Notes under the pieces: model-generated | The model's database searches: none | The model's input: the letters and a program-made list of their open reading frames with translations, nothing else | What the model was told of the DNA's origin: nothing | In this document: positions 8,064 to 17,052 of the stretch, one piece after another | Numbering within the stretch: position 1 is the stretch's first letter | Layout: the number at the start of each line of letters is the position of its first letter | Translations under genes and position numbers: made by a program | Assembly: GCF_001578105.1 (NCBI RefSeq) | Contig: NZ_CP014275.1 | Span: 1,860,001 to 1,924,000 of the forward strand | DNA from: Martelella sp. AD-3 | GTDB taxonomy: Bacteria; Pseudomonadota; Alphaproteobacteria; Rhizobiales; Rhizobiaceae | DNA: 64,000 nt | Reading direction: 5' to 3'

Positions 8064-9071
8064 TCAGTTGGCAGCGGAGCGGGCGGCTTCAAGCCAGGTG
8101 TTGACCTGGTCCTGGTTGTTCTCGATCCACTTGGCGGCCTGGGCCTGAACATCGTCATCGCCGTTGTTCATGGCGGAGTTCTGCGCGAAGATGTCCGGCA
8201 GCGGAATCGACACTTCCTTCAGCAGCGCATCGACGGCCGGATTGTCGGCGAGGAACGCGTCATTGACGACCGGAACGATGTCGTTGGCGACAAAGCCCAT
8301 GTAGCAGGGATCGGCGACGCAGGTGTCGAGGCCCTTGGCCGGAGCCGGCAGTTCGACGCCTTCCTTCTGCGGCACTTCTATCCACATCACGTCCTTGCCG
8401 GGCGCGAGCTGGTCAACGGTCCAGTTCGGCGTCCAGGTGTAGAACAGGATGTGCTCGCCGTTCTGGTAGGCGGCGATCGCATCGGCCATGGAGGCGGAGT
8501 AGCCGGCCTTGATCGGGTTGATCGAGTCGCCGAGATCAAAGTCTTCCATATGCTGGGAAATCGTCAGCTCGCAGCCCCAGCCCGGCGGGCAGGCGACGAG
8601 ATCGGCCTTGCCGTCGCCATTGCGGTCGAAGGCTTCCTTGACTTCATCGCGCTTGAAATCGTCAAGCGTCTTGATGTCGAACTCTTCGATGGCCGCCTTG
8701 TCGACGAGGTAACCCTGAAGCGCGCCGCCCTTGGCAACCGCGCCGTCGACGCTGGCCTTGCCTTCGAAGGTCGATTCATAGGTCCTGTGCAGCGGGAACC
8801 AGCCGTTGACCCAGAGGTCGACGTCGCCCTGCGAGACTGCCTGATAGAAGGCCGAGGCGCCAAGCGTCATCGGGCCGGTCACGCTGTAGCCGAGGTCCTC
8901 GAACATCTGCTTGTAGATTTCGGCCTGGAACCAGCCGGTGTCCCAGTCGGCCTGGGCCATGCGGATGGTCTTGCCGTCGCCGGGCTCCTGCGCGAATGCG
9001 GCGGTGGCCGGCACAAGGCTGGCCGCGCCGATCATCAGGGCAGCGGTAAGCTTGCTGAGATTGTTGTTCAT
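8064..9071 (-). CDS. Glycine betaine/proline-type ABC transporter substrate-binding protein
   Basis: This 335-residue periplasmic binding protein of the OpuAC/ProX family has a cleaved signal peptide (about 27 residues ending ATAAFAQ). Trp-containing segments typical of quaternary-amine binding pockets are present (DWDTGWFQAE, LWVNGWFPLH, YTWTPNWTVD). It should bind glycine betaine, choline or a related osmolyte and deliver it to the permease encoded upstream. It is the third gene of a minus-strand operon (ATPase, permease, binding protein). A GC-rich hairpin in the 114-base gap before it may set its higher expression relative to the membrane parts. Confidence 0.88.
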   Translation of the reverse strand: MNNNLSKLTAALMIGAASLVPATAAFAQEPGDGKTIRMAQADWDTGWFQAEIYKQMFEDLGYSVTGPMTLGASAFYQAVSQGDVDLWVNGWFPLHRTYESTFEGKASVDGAVAKGGALQGYLVDKAAIEEFDIKTLDDFKRDEVKEAFDRNGDGKADLVACPPGWGCELTISQHMEDFDLGDSINPIKAGYSASMADAIAAYQNGEHILFYTWTPNWTVDQLAPGKDVMWIEVPQKEGVELPAPAKGLDTCVADPCYMGFVANDIVPVVNDAFLADNPAVDALLKEVSIPLPDIFAQNSAMNNGDDDVQAQAAKWIENNQDQVNTWLEAARSAAN

Positions 9072-9160
9072 GAGTGTTTCTCCGTTTCTACGTGTTGCGG
9101 CGTCGCGCCTGCGGGGAGGCGGGCGCTTCGCCTTGGCTACGGGATCGGAGATCCCTTGAA

Positions 9161-9178
9161 GGCGGCCCGCTGGCCGCC
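9161..9178 (-). other. Intra-operon hairpin upstream of the betaine-binding protein gene
   Basis: GGCGGCC and GGCCGCC pair perfectly around a 4-base loop, immediately after the permease stop (9186). No T-run follows. Such hairpins between permease and binding-protein genes often protect transcript ends or partly terminate; the role here is inferred. Confidence 0.4.
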
Positions 9179-9185
9179 CCCGTTC

Positions 9186-10097
9186 TTAATCGGCGGCCTT
9201 CTTCTGGCCGCTGAACAAAGTTCCCAACGCCTGACGAAAGGTCATCCGGTTGGGATCGGAAGGCTCGACGAGGCCCTGGGTGATGCGGTCGAGCACGATG
9301 GCCAGAACCACGATGCCGACCCCGCCGGCGGTCGCGCCGCCGACATCCAGCCGGCCGAGGCCGGTGTTGACGACCTGTCCGAGGCCGCCGGCGCCGATGA
9401 GCGCCGCGATGACAACCATCGACATGGCGAGCATCAGCGTCTGATTCAACCCCGCCATGATGGTGCGCATGGCAAGCGGCAGCTGAACCTCGATCAGCGT
9501 CTGGGTATAGTTCGCGCCGAAGGCCTCCGAGGCCTCGATCAGATCCGTGCGCACGTTGCGGATGCCGAGATTGGTCATGCGGATGATCGGCGGCAGGGCG
9601 AAGATGATGGTGGCGATGATGCCCGGGGCCATGCCGACGCCGAAGAGCATCACGATCGGCACAAGATAGACGAAGCTCGGCACGGTCTGCATCACGTCGA
9701 GGATCGGCCGGACGATGCGCCACAACATGTCGCTGCGGGCAACCAGAATGCCGACCGGGACGCCGATGATGGTGCAGAAGAATACCGAGGTGAGGATCAT
9801 GGCGAGCGTCGTCATGGTTTCCGGCCACAGACCGATCAGGTCGACGAAAAGAAACCCGAATATCGTCACCAGCGCCATGGTCCTGCCGACGATCCGCCAG
9901 GCGAGAAGCGCGAAGATCGCGGTCATCGCCAGCATCGGCACCCATGCGAGGAATGTGTCGAGCGCCATCAGCACCTGGTTGACGGGCACCTGCAACGCGC
10001 GGAAGAACGGCCGGAAATTGGGAACGAGGAAGCCCCGGACGAAGTCATTGACCCATGTGTCGAACGGGATCGTGAAATACTGCGATGGATCTAGCAA
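9186..10097 (-). CDS. Glycine betaine-type ABC transporter permease
   Basis: This 303-residue inner-membrane protein of the ProW/OpuAB family has about six or seven hydrophobic segments. The cytoplasmic coupling loop is conserved (EASEAFGANYTQTLIEVQLPLAMRTIMAGL, read in two parts), which contacts the ATPase. It lies 20 bases after the ATPase stop and upstream of the binding-protein gene on the minus strand. The periplasmic N-terminal extension is short compared with E. coli ProW. Confidence 0.88.
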   Translation of the reverse strand: MLDPSQYFTIPFDTWVNDFVRGFLVPNFRPFFRALQVPVNQVLMALDTFLAWVPMLAMTAIFALLAWRIVGRTMALVTIFGFLFVDLIGLWPETMTTLAMILTSVFFCTIIGVPVGILVARSDMLWRIVRPILDVMQTVPSFVYLVPIVMLFGVGMAPGIIATIIFALPPIIRMTNLGIRNVRTDLIEASEAFGANYTQTLIEVQLPLAMRTIMAGLNQTLMLAMSMVVIAALIGAGGLGQVVNTGLGRLDVGGATAGGVGIVVLAIVLDRITQGLVEPSDPNRMTFRQALGTLFSGQKKAAD

Positions 10098-10117
10098 ATC
10101 TCTGGTCTCCTGTCGGC

Positions 10118-11362
10118 TTATTCCGAAGCCGGCTGGCCTGCAGCCGGTTTGTTTTTCTCTGCCTCGGGTTCTTCGGTCTCCGTTTCAGGCTCCTCCGGAT
10201 CGGCGGCGAGTTGCTCGAAGATCTGGTCCTGCGAGACAACGCCGACGAGCTTGCCGTCATCGTCTGTCACGGCCATCGGCACACCGCCCTGGGCTGCCGA
10301 ATAGACCTCGTTGAGATAGGCTTGTTCCGAAACGGTCGGCGGTTCTGCGAACATGACTTCGCGGACCGGGGTTTCACGCGGACACTGTAATGCATCGGAT
10401 CGCATCAGCAGGCCCACCGGCACACCACGTTCAACCACATAGGCGAGGTCAGTCTTGGCCTTGTCCATGACGCGAAGTGCATCGCGCGCAGTGGCGTCGA
10501 CCTTGACCCAGGCGGCGTCGCTGGAAATATCGGAAACCTTGAAGACGCGGCTTCGGTCGATATCGGAAACGAAGGCGCGGACATAGTCGTCGGCCGGTTC
10601 GGAAACGATTTCCTGGGCGGTGCCCACCTGCACGAAGGCGCCATCCTTCATAATGGCGATGCGGTCGCCGAGGATCATCGCCTCGTTGAGGTCGTGGGTG
10701 ATGAAGACGATGGTCTTCTTCAATTCTTTTTGAAGAACGATCAACTCGTCCTGCATCTCGCGACGGATGAGCGGGTCGAGCGCGCCGAACGGTTCGTCCA
10801 TCAGCAGGATTTCCGGATCGTTCGCCAGACCGCGGGCAAGGCCGACGCGCTGCTGCATACCGCCTGAAAGCTGGCTGGGATAGCTGTTGGCATAGGCGTC
10901 GAGCCCGACCTTGGCGAGCGAGGCCAGCGCCTGTTTGTGGCGCTCTTCCTTGCTGACGCCTTTCAGCTTCAGGCCAAAGGCGACGTTATCAATAATCGTT
11001 TTGTGAGGAAAAAGAGCGAAGTGCTGGAAAACCATAGTGATTTTCTGCCTGCGAACGTCCCTCAGGGCTTCCTTGCTACAGTTGGCAACATCGACATCGT
11101 CGATGATGATCGAGCCGGATGTCGGCGGGATCAGGCCGTTCAGCGTGCGCACGATCGTGGATTTGCCCGAGCCCGACAGACCCATGATGACGAAGATCTC
11201 GCCTTCCTGGACATCAAAGCTCACATTGTCGATGCCAACGGTAACACCGGTGGCCTTGAAGATTTCTTCCTTGCTCTCGCCGGCTGCGAGGCGACGTGCC
11301 CCTTCGCCGCTGTCATCGTTGAAAAGCTTGGAAACGTTTTTAGCGGTCAGTTTGACAGTCAT
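10118..11362 (-). CDS. Glycine betaine-type ABC transporter ATP-binding protein with CBS domains
   Basis: This 414-residue ATPase of the ProV/OpuAA family shows Walker [10 protein letters not shown], signature [15 protein letters not shown] and Walker [12 protein letters not shown]. The C-terminal third contains a tandem CBS module (from about residue 275), which in OpuA-type transporters senses ionic strength or nucleotides to gate uptake. The extreme C-terminus is acidic and repetitive in Glu and Pro. It is the first gene of the three-gene operon, so the promoter should lie in the 455-base gap to its right. Confidence 0.9.
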   Translation of the reverse strand: MTVKLTAKNVSKLFNDDSGEGARRLAAGESKEEIFKATGVTVGIDNVSFDVQEGEIFVIMGLSGSGKSTIVRTLNGLIPPTSGSIIIDDVDVANCSKEALRDVRRQKITMVFQHFALFPHKTIIDNVAFGLKLKGVSKEERHKQALASLAKVGLDAYANSYPSQLSGGMQQRVGLARGLANDPEILLMDEPFGALDPLIRREMQDELIVLQKELKKTIVFITHDLNEAMILGDRIAIMKDGAFVQVGTAQEIVSEPADDYVRAFVSDIDRSRVFKVSDISSDAAWVKVDATARDALRVMDKAKTDLAYVVERGVPVGLLMRSDALQCPRETPVREVMFAEPPTVSEQAYLNEVYSAAQGGVPMAVTDDDGKLVGVVSQDQIFEQLAADPEEPETETEEPEAEKNKPAAGQPASE

Positions 11363-11817
11363 ACCTCTTCCTTATTCGGCAACAGGGGATGAGGGTCCCT
11401 GAGGCGTCCGTTCGACGGTTGAGCCTGCGCATTGCCCGCGCGGGCAACGCAAGGGGCCGGGGATGCGACGTTCGCATCCATCCGGACATGTCTCTCGCAT
11501 CCGAGCGAAAGCGCAGGATCGGAAAAACCGGCCCGGCGAATGTCCGCGATACCCCGGAGCTCAAAAGAGCCCGACAAGGCCGCCTTGTCTATTGTCAGTT
11601 CAACGATTGAGCGGCCTCCGCTGTGTAGAATTATGGCGCTGGAATGTCAAATTTCCGGCGCCCAAGTGTCACGTATCTGGTCATGGAATGGAAATAGGGT
11701 GATTTTCACCGTTTCAAGGGGAAGGGCCGGGCAACAGGCGGGCTTTCGGCTTGAACCGCCGGCGCGGGCAGAGTAGTTCAGAGGGAATTTGATCGACACG
11801 GCGAGACGGGTAAAATC
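11363..11817. other. Intergenic region between betaine operon and J-protein gene
   Basis: This 455-base divergent gap must hold the promoter of the minus-strand transporter operon and that of the plus-strand J-domain gene. Several short frames are open, but none has a ribosome-binding site plus recognisable product. I see no RNA gene or repeat. Confidence 0.5.
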
Positions 11818-12447
11818 TTGATCGATCCCTATGAAGTGCTTGGCGTAGACCATGATTGCGACGAGAAGACCGTGCGGGCGGCCTATCGGCGGCTGGCCAA
11901 GGAAGCCCATCCCGACAGCGGCGGCGACGAGGAGCGTTTCGCCCGCCTCCAGGCGTCCTATGATCTTCTGAAGGATCCGGTGCGGCGCAAGGTTTTCGAT
12001 GATACCGGCTATGATCCCGAACTCGCCGATCCGAAGGATCTCAAGGGTCTGATGCTGCTGGAGCCGCTCGTTAACGAGATGATCCTGGACGATCGCGAGC
12101 CGGGCAGTTTCGATCCGGTCGCGGCGATGCGGCGCAAGCTTTCCGACGACATTCTGAAAAGCCGCTTTCACATCCTGGAGCTGGAGCGCCATCGCGCCCG
12201 GGTGCGCAAGCATATGGACCGGCTTGGACGGCGCAAGCGCGACAGTTCGACGACCGATGTGCTCGGATCCATGCTGCGGGCCAGAAGCGAGTCGATCGGC
12301 GAGGCGATCCGCAATGCCGAGGACCAGATCGAGGCGATCGAGCAGGCCTATACCATGCTCGAGGGTTATGCCTACGAGCTCGAGCACGACGACAGGGCGG
12401 ACGAACAGGCCGACGACGGCGACACCGACGGCAAGGCTGCCGAGTAG
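11818..12447 (+). CDS. J-domain (DnaJ-like) protein
   Basis: This 209-residue protein has an N-terminal J domain (residues 2-62) with the essential HPD tripeptide at 31-33 in EAHPDSGGD. The remaining 140 residues are helical and charged, without the Gly/Phe or zinc-finger regions of true DnaJ, so it is a class III J protein. It should stimulate the ATPase of a DnaK partner for specific clients. It starts at TTG 11818 because no in-frame ATG precedes the conserved IDPYEVLGV. The C-terminus is strongly acidic (repeated Asp). A dGTPase gene follows after 37 bases. Confidence 0.8.
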   Translation: MIDPYEVLGVDHDCDEKTVRAAYRRLAKEAHPDSGGDEERFARLQASYDLLKDPVRRKVFDDTGYDPELADPKDLKGLMLLEPLVNEMILDDREPGSFDPVAAMRRKLSDDILKSRFHILELERHRARVRKHMDRLGRRKRDSSTTDVLGSMLRARSESIGEAIRNAEDQIEAIEQAYTMLEGYAYELEHDDRADEQADDGDTDGKAAE

Positions 12448-12484
12448 CGCCGGGTGGCCCGGAACGTGAAGCAGGGGATATCTC

Positions 12485-13816
12485 ATGATGACGATGGAAT
12501 GGTCGAAACTGCTCGATCTCGAACGGCTGTTTCTGACGTCGTCTCAGGAGAGGCCGCGCCGTCCCGCCTATGATCAGGATGCCGACCGCATCACCTTCTC
12601 GGCGCCCTTCCGGCGGCTTGCCAACAAGACCCAGGTTCACCCTCTCTACGACAACGACCATATCCACCATCGCCTGATCCATTCCGTGGAGACGGCAAGC
12701 GTCGGCCGTTCGCTCGGGCTCGAGGTCGGCTGGTGGCTTGAACAGGAAGGCAAGATCGAAAAGGGCGGACAGGCGACGGTCGCCGGTCTCGTCCATGCGG
12801 CGTGCCTTGCCCATGATATCGGGAACCCGCCCTTCGGCCATTCCGGCGAGGCGGCGATCGGCGCCTGGTTTGCGGAGAAGTTCGAGCGGGGCGAGGGGCT
12901 TTTTGCCGACCGCCTGGCCTGCTTTGCCGAGGAATTCGAGGCGTTCGAAGGCAATGCCCAGGGCTTCCGCATCATTGCCGGACTGGAAATGCACCGTCGC
13001 GGCGGCATGCGCCTGACGCACGGCACGCTCGGCGCCTTCCTCAAATATCCTGTCACGGCGCGGACCCGAAAATCCGTCGCCGCGCGCGACGGCGGCCTGA
13101 AGAAGTTCGGCGTGTTCGAAACCGAGCGGGAGGCTCTCGAAGCCGTGGCAACCCGGACGGGGCTCATCGCCGGCGACATATCGGCAAGCTGGTGGCGGCG
13201 GCACCCGCTGGTCTATCTGGTCGAGGCGGCGGACGATATCTGCTACAACATCCTCGATCTCGAGGACGCCTTCACCGCAGGCGACCTGTCCTATCGCGAG
13301 GCGGCCGGGATGCTGTCCGCCGTCGCCGGAACGACCCCGCGCGACGACCGTGGCGATACGCCGTCCGAGAAGATGGCCTTTCTGCGCGCCGTCGCCATTC
13401 ACAAGGCGTTTGAAGATTGCAGCGCCGCTTTCAGCGCGCATTATGACGCGATCATGAGCGGGACTTTTGCCTCCGGCCTCGTCGAGGCATCGGCCCAGGC
13501 GGAACGATTTGCCGAGATCGGCCGGCTTGCCAGCGAACGCATCTTCACCTCGCCGCGCAAGACGGAGCTTGAGGTGATGGGCCGCAATCTCGTCCATCGC
13601 ATTCTGGACGGCGTTCTGCCGGTGCTGGAGGCGCTTGCCGAGGCGGATTTCGACGCGGAGCGGATCGAAGGCTATCCCCGTCAGCTGCAGCGCGCGCTCG
13701 GCATCGACCTGCGCCGGGCGCGCGACCCTTATTCCGCGCTGCATACGCTTGCGGACTACGTATCGGGGATGACGGATCGTTATGCCGTCAAGATTGACCG
13801 GATCATTTCCGGTTGA
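12485..13816 (+). CDS. dgt: Deoxyguanosinetriphosphate triphosphohydrolase (HD-domain dNTPase)
   Basis: This 443-residue HD-domain protein has the metal-site set of dGTPases: His66 in LIHSVETAS, the HD pair His110-Asp111 in LAHDIGNPPFGHSGE, and a distal Asp in EAADDICYN. It hydrolyses dGTP or other dNTPs to the nucleoside and triphosphate, adjusting the DNA precursor pool. It starts at ATG 12485 with a GCAGGGGATA upstream stretch. Length agrees with alphaproteobacterial Dgt. It probably shares transcription with the J-protein gene 37 bases upstream. Confidence 0.88.
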   Translation: MMTMEWSKLLDLERLFLTSSQERPRRPAYDQDADRITFSAPFRRLANKTQVHPLYDNDHIHHRLIHSVETASVGRSLGLEVGWWLEQEGKIEKGGQATVAGLVHAACLAHDIGNPPFGHSGEAAIGAWFAEKFERGEGLFADRLACFAEEFEAFEGNAQGFRIIAGLEMHRRGGMRLTHGTLGAFLKYPVTARTRKSVAARDGGLKKFGVFETEREALEAVATRTGLIAGDISASWWRRHPLVYLVEAADDICYNILDLEDAFTAGDLSYREAAGMLSAVAGTTPRDDRGDTPSEKMAFLRAVAIHKAFEDCSAAFSAHYDAIMSGTFASGLVEASAQAERFAEIGRLASERIFTSPRKTELEVMGRNLVHRILDGVLPVLEALAEADFDAERIEGYPRQLQRALGIDLRRARDPYSALHTLADYVSGMTDRYAVKIDRIISG

Positions 13817-14019
13817 CGAGCCAAGTAGCGCGCTTCGTAAATACTCAATAGATCGGCATGTATTTTGGCAACTCTGCATTGCATGTCATGCGTTTATTCG
13901 GTCTTTGCTTGCAAAACAACGCGATAAAACCTCAAGAAAAGCTCTGCACGTCATTCCGCCCATGCTGAAATTTCGGTAATCGTTGGATCTTGAGCGACGA
14001 TGCCCGCAGGGAGAGGTTT

Positions 14020-14061
14020 ATGGCTTGTGTCTTTCCGTTGAAATGTCTCCGGCATGGCTGA
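14020..14061 (+). CDS. Putative 13-codon leader peptide overlapping a c-di-GMP enzyme gene
   Basis: An ATG at 14020 preceded by AGGGAGAGG (14008-14016) opens a frame of 13 codons, MACVFPLKCLRHG, ending with TGA at 14059-14061. The ATG of the following GGDEF-EAL gene (14054) lies inside its last codons. That downstream ATG has no Shine-Dalgarno sequence of its own, and a stop at 14039-14041 closes its frame upstream. This layout suggests translational coupling. The peptide has no recognised homologue and contains two Cys residues; whether it does more than deliver ribosomes is unknown. Confidence 0.4.
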   Translation: MACVFPLKCLRHG

Positions 14062-15721
14062 CGGTTTTGCGCAGCACCAAGAAGGCTGGTTCGAACTCGC
14101 ATTGCGGGCGGGCCGCATGGTGGCCTGGGAGCAGGATCTCGTCACCGATCATGTCAGCCGGTCGGGCAGCGCGGTTGATCTCATCGGCATAGGATCTGGA
14201 CCTCTCTCCGGCATTCTCGAGCGGATCCATCCTGATGATCGGCATTTGCGCGCTGGCCTCGGTCGCTCCGGAAGGCAGGAGGAAGAAGTCGTCTTCCGGT
14301 TCATGACAGCCGAGGGAGGGCTGATATGGCTTGCCACACGGGCGCGCCGGGTTTCGCCCGAGCGGCTGATCGGCATCAGCTTCGACGTCACGGAGGCGAA
14401 GACTGCCCAGGATCGCATCCGCGAGATGGCCCTCCACGACGACCTCACAGGTCTTCCGAACCGGACCTGTTGCGCCGAGCATCTGGAACGCGCGATTGGC
14501 GGCGCCCATCCCGACGGCATCGCCATCATGGCGCTCGACTTTGATTATTTCAAGGAAATCAACGACAGTTTCGGGCATGAGGCCGGCGATTTCTTCCTGA
14601 AGACCATCGCCGGACGGCTCACGGCCCTGACCGGGGAGGGCGTGACCGCGGCCCGGCTCAGCGGCGACGAATTCCTGGTGATCGCGCCGGGGCTCGACCG
14701 GCAGGAGGCCATGGCGTTTGCCCGCAAGATCGCCCGCCGGGTGGGGCAGCCGGTCGAATATCGGTCGCAAACGCTGTGGGCGGGCGTGAGCATCGGCCTC
14801 TCGCGCTACCCCGACGACGCGGAGACGGCCGAAGGCCTGGTGAAAGCCGCCGATATCGCGCTTTACCGCGCCAAGAACAGCGGCCGCAGCCGGACGGTCG
14901 CGTTCAAGCCGGAGATGGGGCATGTGGTCGAGGAGCGACAGCGCCTGCTCTCCGAACTCCGGGGGGCGCTGCGCTACGGCCAGGTGCAGCCGTTCTACCA
15001 GCCGAAGATCGATCTGCGCACCGGCAGGATCACGGGTTTCGAGGCGCTGGCGCGCTGGTTTCACCCCGAGCGCGGCATCCTCACGCCGGTCTCGTTCCAG
15101 GCCGCCTTCGAGGATCCGCATCTCAGCCTTCGGATCACCACCTACCTCTTTCGCCGGGTGCTGGTGGGCCTGGTCAATCTCCGCCGGATCGGCCTGGATC
15201 CCGGGACCATTTCATTCAACCTGTCCAACGCCGCCTTCGGTCATCCCAAGATTGTCAGGCGCATCGTTGCGGCGCTCAAGACATTCGTTATACCCGCCGA
15301 GAGCTTCGAGATCGAAGTCACGGAAAATGTCCTGCTGAACCGCAACGAAGTCGTCGCGCGCCGGAAGATTAATCATCTGCGCCGCAACGGAATCCGGATT
15401 TCGCTGGACGACTTTGGAACCGGCAACGCGTCGCTTTCGCATCTCCAGACCTTCAAGGTAGATACCATCAAGATCGACAAGAGCTTTGTCGATGACATCT
15501 GCGATGACGCGAAGGGCCGCGCGATCGTCAGCGGGATCGTGACGATCGCGGGCGCTCTTGGCCTGACCGTGGTCGCCGAAGGCGTTGAAACCATCGGGCA
15601 GAAGGAATGTCTTCAGGCCGTCGGCTGCGATCAGGCGCAGGGCTACCTGTTCAGCAGGCCGATGTCGTATGATCGGGTGGTTGATCTGCTCAGAAAGGAG
15701 ATTGCCGACGAAGGTCGGTGA
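14054..15721 (+). CDS. PAS-GGDEF-EAL c-di-GMP signalling protein
   Basis: The 555-residue soluble protein has an N-terminal PAS-fold sensor (about residues 10-115). A GGDEF domain follows, with the variant active-site motif SGDEF (203-207) and DFDYFKEINDSFGH upstream. The EAL phosphodiesterase domain has EAL at 330-332, with metal-binding ENVLLN, DDFGTGNASL and KIDKSF motifs. The EAL side looks intact, so c-di-GMP hydrolysis is likely. The Ser-for-Gly GGDEF variant can still be active in some proteins, or can serve as a GTP sensor. No transmembrane segment is seen. It converges on the DedA gene. Confidence 0.88.
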   Translation: MADGFAQHQEGWFELALRAGRMVAWEQDLVTDHVSRSGSAVDLIGIGSGPLSGILERIHPDDRHLRAGLGRSGRQEEEVVFRFMTAEGGLIWLATRARRVSPERLIGISFDVTEAKTAQDRIREMALHDDLTGLPNRTCCAEHLERAIGGAHPDGIAIMALDFDYFKEINDSFGHEAGDFFLKTIAGRLTALTGEGVTAARLSGDEFLVIAPGLDRQEAMAFARKIARRVGQPVEYRSQTLWAGVSIGLSRYPDDAETAEGLVKAADIALYRAKNSGRSRTVAFKPEMGHVVEERQRLLSELRGALRYGQVQPFYQPKIDLRTGRITGFEALARWFHPERGILTPVSFQAAFEDPHLSLRITTYLFRRVLVGLVNLRRIGLDPGTISFNLSNAAFGHPKIVRRIVAALKTFVIPAESFEIEVTENVLLNRNEVVARRKINHLRRNGIRISLDDFGTGNASLSHLQTFKVDTIKIDKSFVDDICDDAKGRAIVSGIVTIAGALGLTVVAEGVETIGQKECLQAVGCDQAQGYLFSRPMSYDRVVDLLRKEIADEGR

Positions 15722-15723
15722 CC

Positions 15724-15739
15724 GGCGCGGGCCCGCGCC
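15724..15739. other. GC palindrome between convergent genes
   Basis: GGCGCGGGCCCGCGCC is a perfect 16-base palindrome in the 29-base gap between the convergent GGDEF-EAL and DedA stops. It could act as a bidirectional terminator element, but there is no T-run. Confidence 0.35.
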
Positions 15740-15750
15740 CGAATTGCGGC

Positions 15751-16290
15751 CTACCTGTGCAGCGATGCGTCGTGAAAGTGTTCGGCGAAGAAATCGCCGA
15801 AGACGAAGGGCGCCGCGGTCCAGACGCTTGTCCACAAGAGCGCGCCGACCATATTTGCCAGCAGGAACGGCCGCCAGCCCATTGCCATCATGCCGGCGAC
15901 GATGCCATTCAGCTGCCTGAGGATGACCACGAAGCGCGCGCCGACGACGACGGCCGTGCCGCGCCTGGCATAGAGCCCCTCGATCCACTCCCGCCTCTGG
16001 TCGTTGAGGCCGATGTAGCGGCCATAGCGTTCGATGACGGTCCGCCCGCCATAACGACCGATCGCATAGCCCGTATTGTCGCCGAGCACGGCGCCGATGA
16101 ACACCGCCAGGAACACGCCCTCGATCGGCAGCTGGCCGCCGGAGGCGAGCAGCGATGCGCCGATGACCGCGCTTTCGCCCGGCAGCGGCGCGCCGAGCGA
16201 TTCCAGATAGACGATGACGAACAGCGCCGCGACGCCGTAGTGGCGCAGATAGGGTTCGATCAGCGCGATCGATTCGTGGATGAGATGCAT
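15751..16290 (-). CDS. DedA-family membrane protein
   Basis: This 179-residue polytopic inner-membrane protein of the DedA/SNARE-associated (VTT) family contains the conserved segment LESLGAPLPGESAVIGAS followed by GDNTGYAIGRYGG. An Arg-containing amphipathic stretch lies further on (GARFVVILRQLNGIVAG). DedA proteins act in lipid transport and membrane homeostasis; some are undecaprenyl-phosphate or phosphatidylethanolamine flippases. It is slightly shorter than the usual 190-220 residues but holds all core motifs. It sits alone on the minus strand, 181 bases from the first tRNA-Glu gene. Confidence 0.85.
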   Translation of the reverse strand: MHLIHESIALIEPYLRHYGVAALFVIVYLESLGAPLPGESAVIGASLLASGGQLPIEGVFLAVFIGAVLGDNTGYAIGRYGGRTVIERYGRYIGLNDQRREWIEGLYARRGTAVVVGARFVVILRQLNGIVAGMMAMGWRPFLLANMVGALLWTSVWTAAPFVFGDFFAEHFHDASLHR

Positions 16291-16471
16291 GTCCGCTCCT
16301 CGTGCCGCTGTGCTTCGGTCTGGTTCCGCCGGTTTTCGATGCCTGCGAAAGCAGACGGCATCATATTTTATCGTGTTAATAAAGGGCGGGCGAAGCGGGC
16401 GGTCAAGGAGGCCGCATCGAGCGATCGCGGCAGGGCCGCGGGACCGCGGCGGCCGGAGACCTGTGGATAAG

Positions 16472-16546
16472 TGGTACGCCCTAGGGGAATCGAACCCCTC
16501 TTTCCAGAATGAGAATCTGGCGTCCTAACCGATAGACGAAGGGCGC
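16472..16546 (-). tRNA. tRNA-Glu (anticodon CTC)
   Basis: The minus strand folds into a 75-base cloverleaf with encoded CCA. The anticodon loop TTCTCAT sits between CCAGA and TCTGG, the T loop is GGTTCGATTCC, and the acceptor stem GCGCCCT/AGGGCGT has a G-U closing pair. Anticodon CTC reads GAG. It differs from its two neighbours at the anticodon and at the base before CCA (A instead of G). Confidence 0.95.
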
Positions 16547-16626
16547 ATGCGTTGGCCGCAGGCAGCATATATTGGCGGTCGCCATCTCTGTATAACAGGG
16601 GTGGTTGCCGTCAGGCAGACAATGAG

Positions 16627-16701
16627 TGGCACGCCCTAGGGGAATCGAACCCCTCTTTCCAGAATGAAAATCTGGCGTCCTAACCGATAGACGAAGGGCG
16701 C
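16627..16701 (-). tRNA. tRNA-Glu (anticodon TTC), copy 1
   Basis: This 75-base cloverleaf on the minus strand has encoded CCA and anticodon loop TTTTCAT, giving TTC for GAA. The body is identical by eye to the copy at 16812-16886. It lies 80 bases from the CTC isoacceptor. Confidence 0.95.
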
Positions 16702-16811
16702 GCATCTCATGTTTGACGGAATTGCCCGAGGCTCTCCCGCCGGTCAGCGAAAACACGTGATCCGAGGCTCGCCCCGGACCCACAGCGACGCGGCTTTCAA
16801 CCGCGCGCGAA

Positions 16812-16886
16812 TGGCACGCCCTAGGGGAATCGAACCCCTCTTTCCAGAATGAAAATCTGGCGTCCTAACCGATAGACGAAGGGCGC
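16812..16886 (-). tRNA. tRNA-Glu (anticodon TTC), copy 2
   Basis: This second TTC tRNA-Glu gene is 75 bases long with encoded CCA and the same body as the copy at 16627-16701. As the most upstream of the three minus-strand genes it probably lies nearest the shared promoter. Confidence 0.95.
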
Positions 16887-17052
16887 GTGCGTTCGCTGGG
16901 CGCCCTTATAATCAGGCAACAGAATTGCTGCAAGCGTAAAACAGCGATTTCTTCAAAAAAACGACATGTTGAAACAGATCGTTCGGGCTTGGGTGTAACC
17001 GCTTGATTTTAATGGCAAGATACCGCGCGGTCCGGCGCGGCATAAAGGCCCG

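Noticed and set aside
8025-10094. Long open frame of 689 codons on the plus strand
   Set aside because: It is exactly antisense to the betaine binding-protein and permease genes, has no recognisable domain, and has the His/Gln/Arg/Asp-rich composition of a high-G+C antisense frame.
12071-13879. Open frame of 602 codons on the minus strand
   Set aside because: It is antisense to the J-protein end and the dGTPase gene, both of which have clear motifs.
16472-16886. Three near-identical 75-base blocks as a possible CRISPR-like or other repeat array
   Set aside because: Each block folds as a complete tRNA-Glu with CCA, and spacers differ in length, so they are tRNA genes. No CRISPR array was seen elsewhere in the window.
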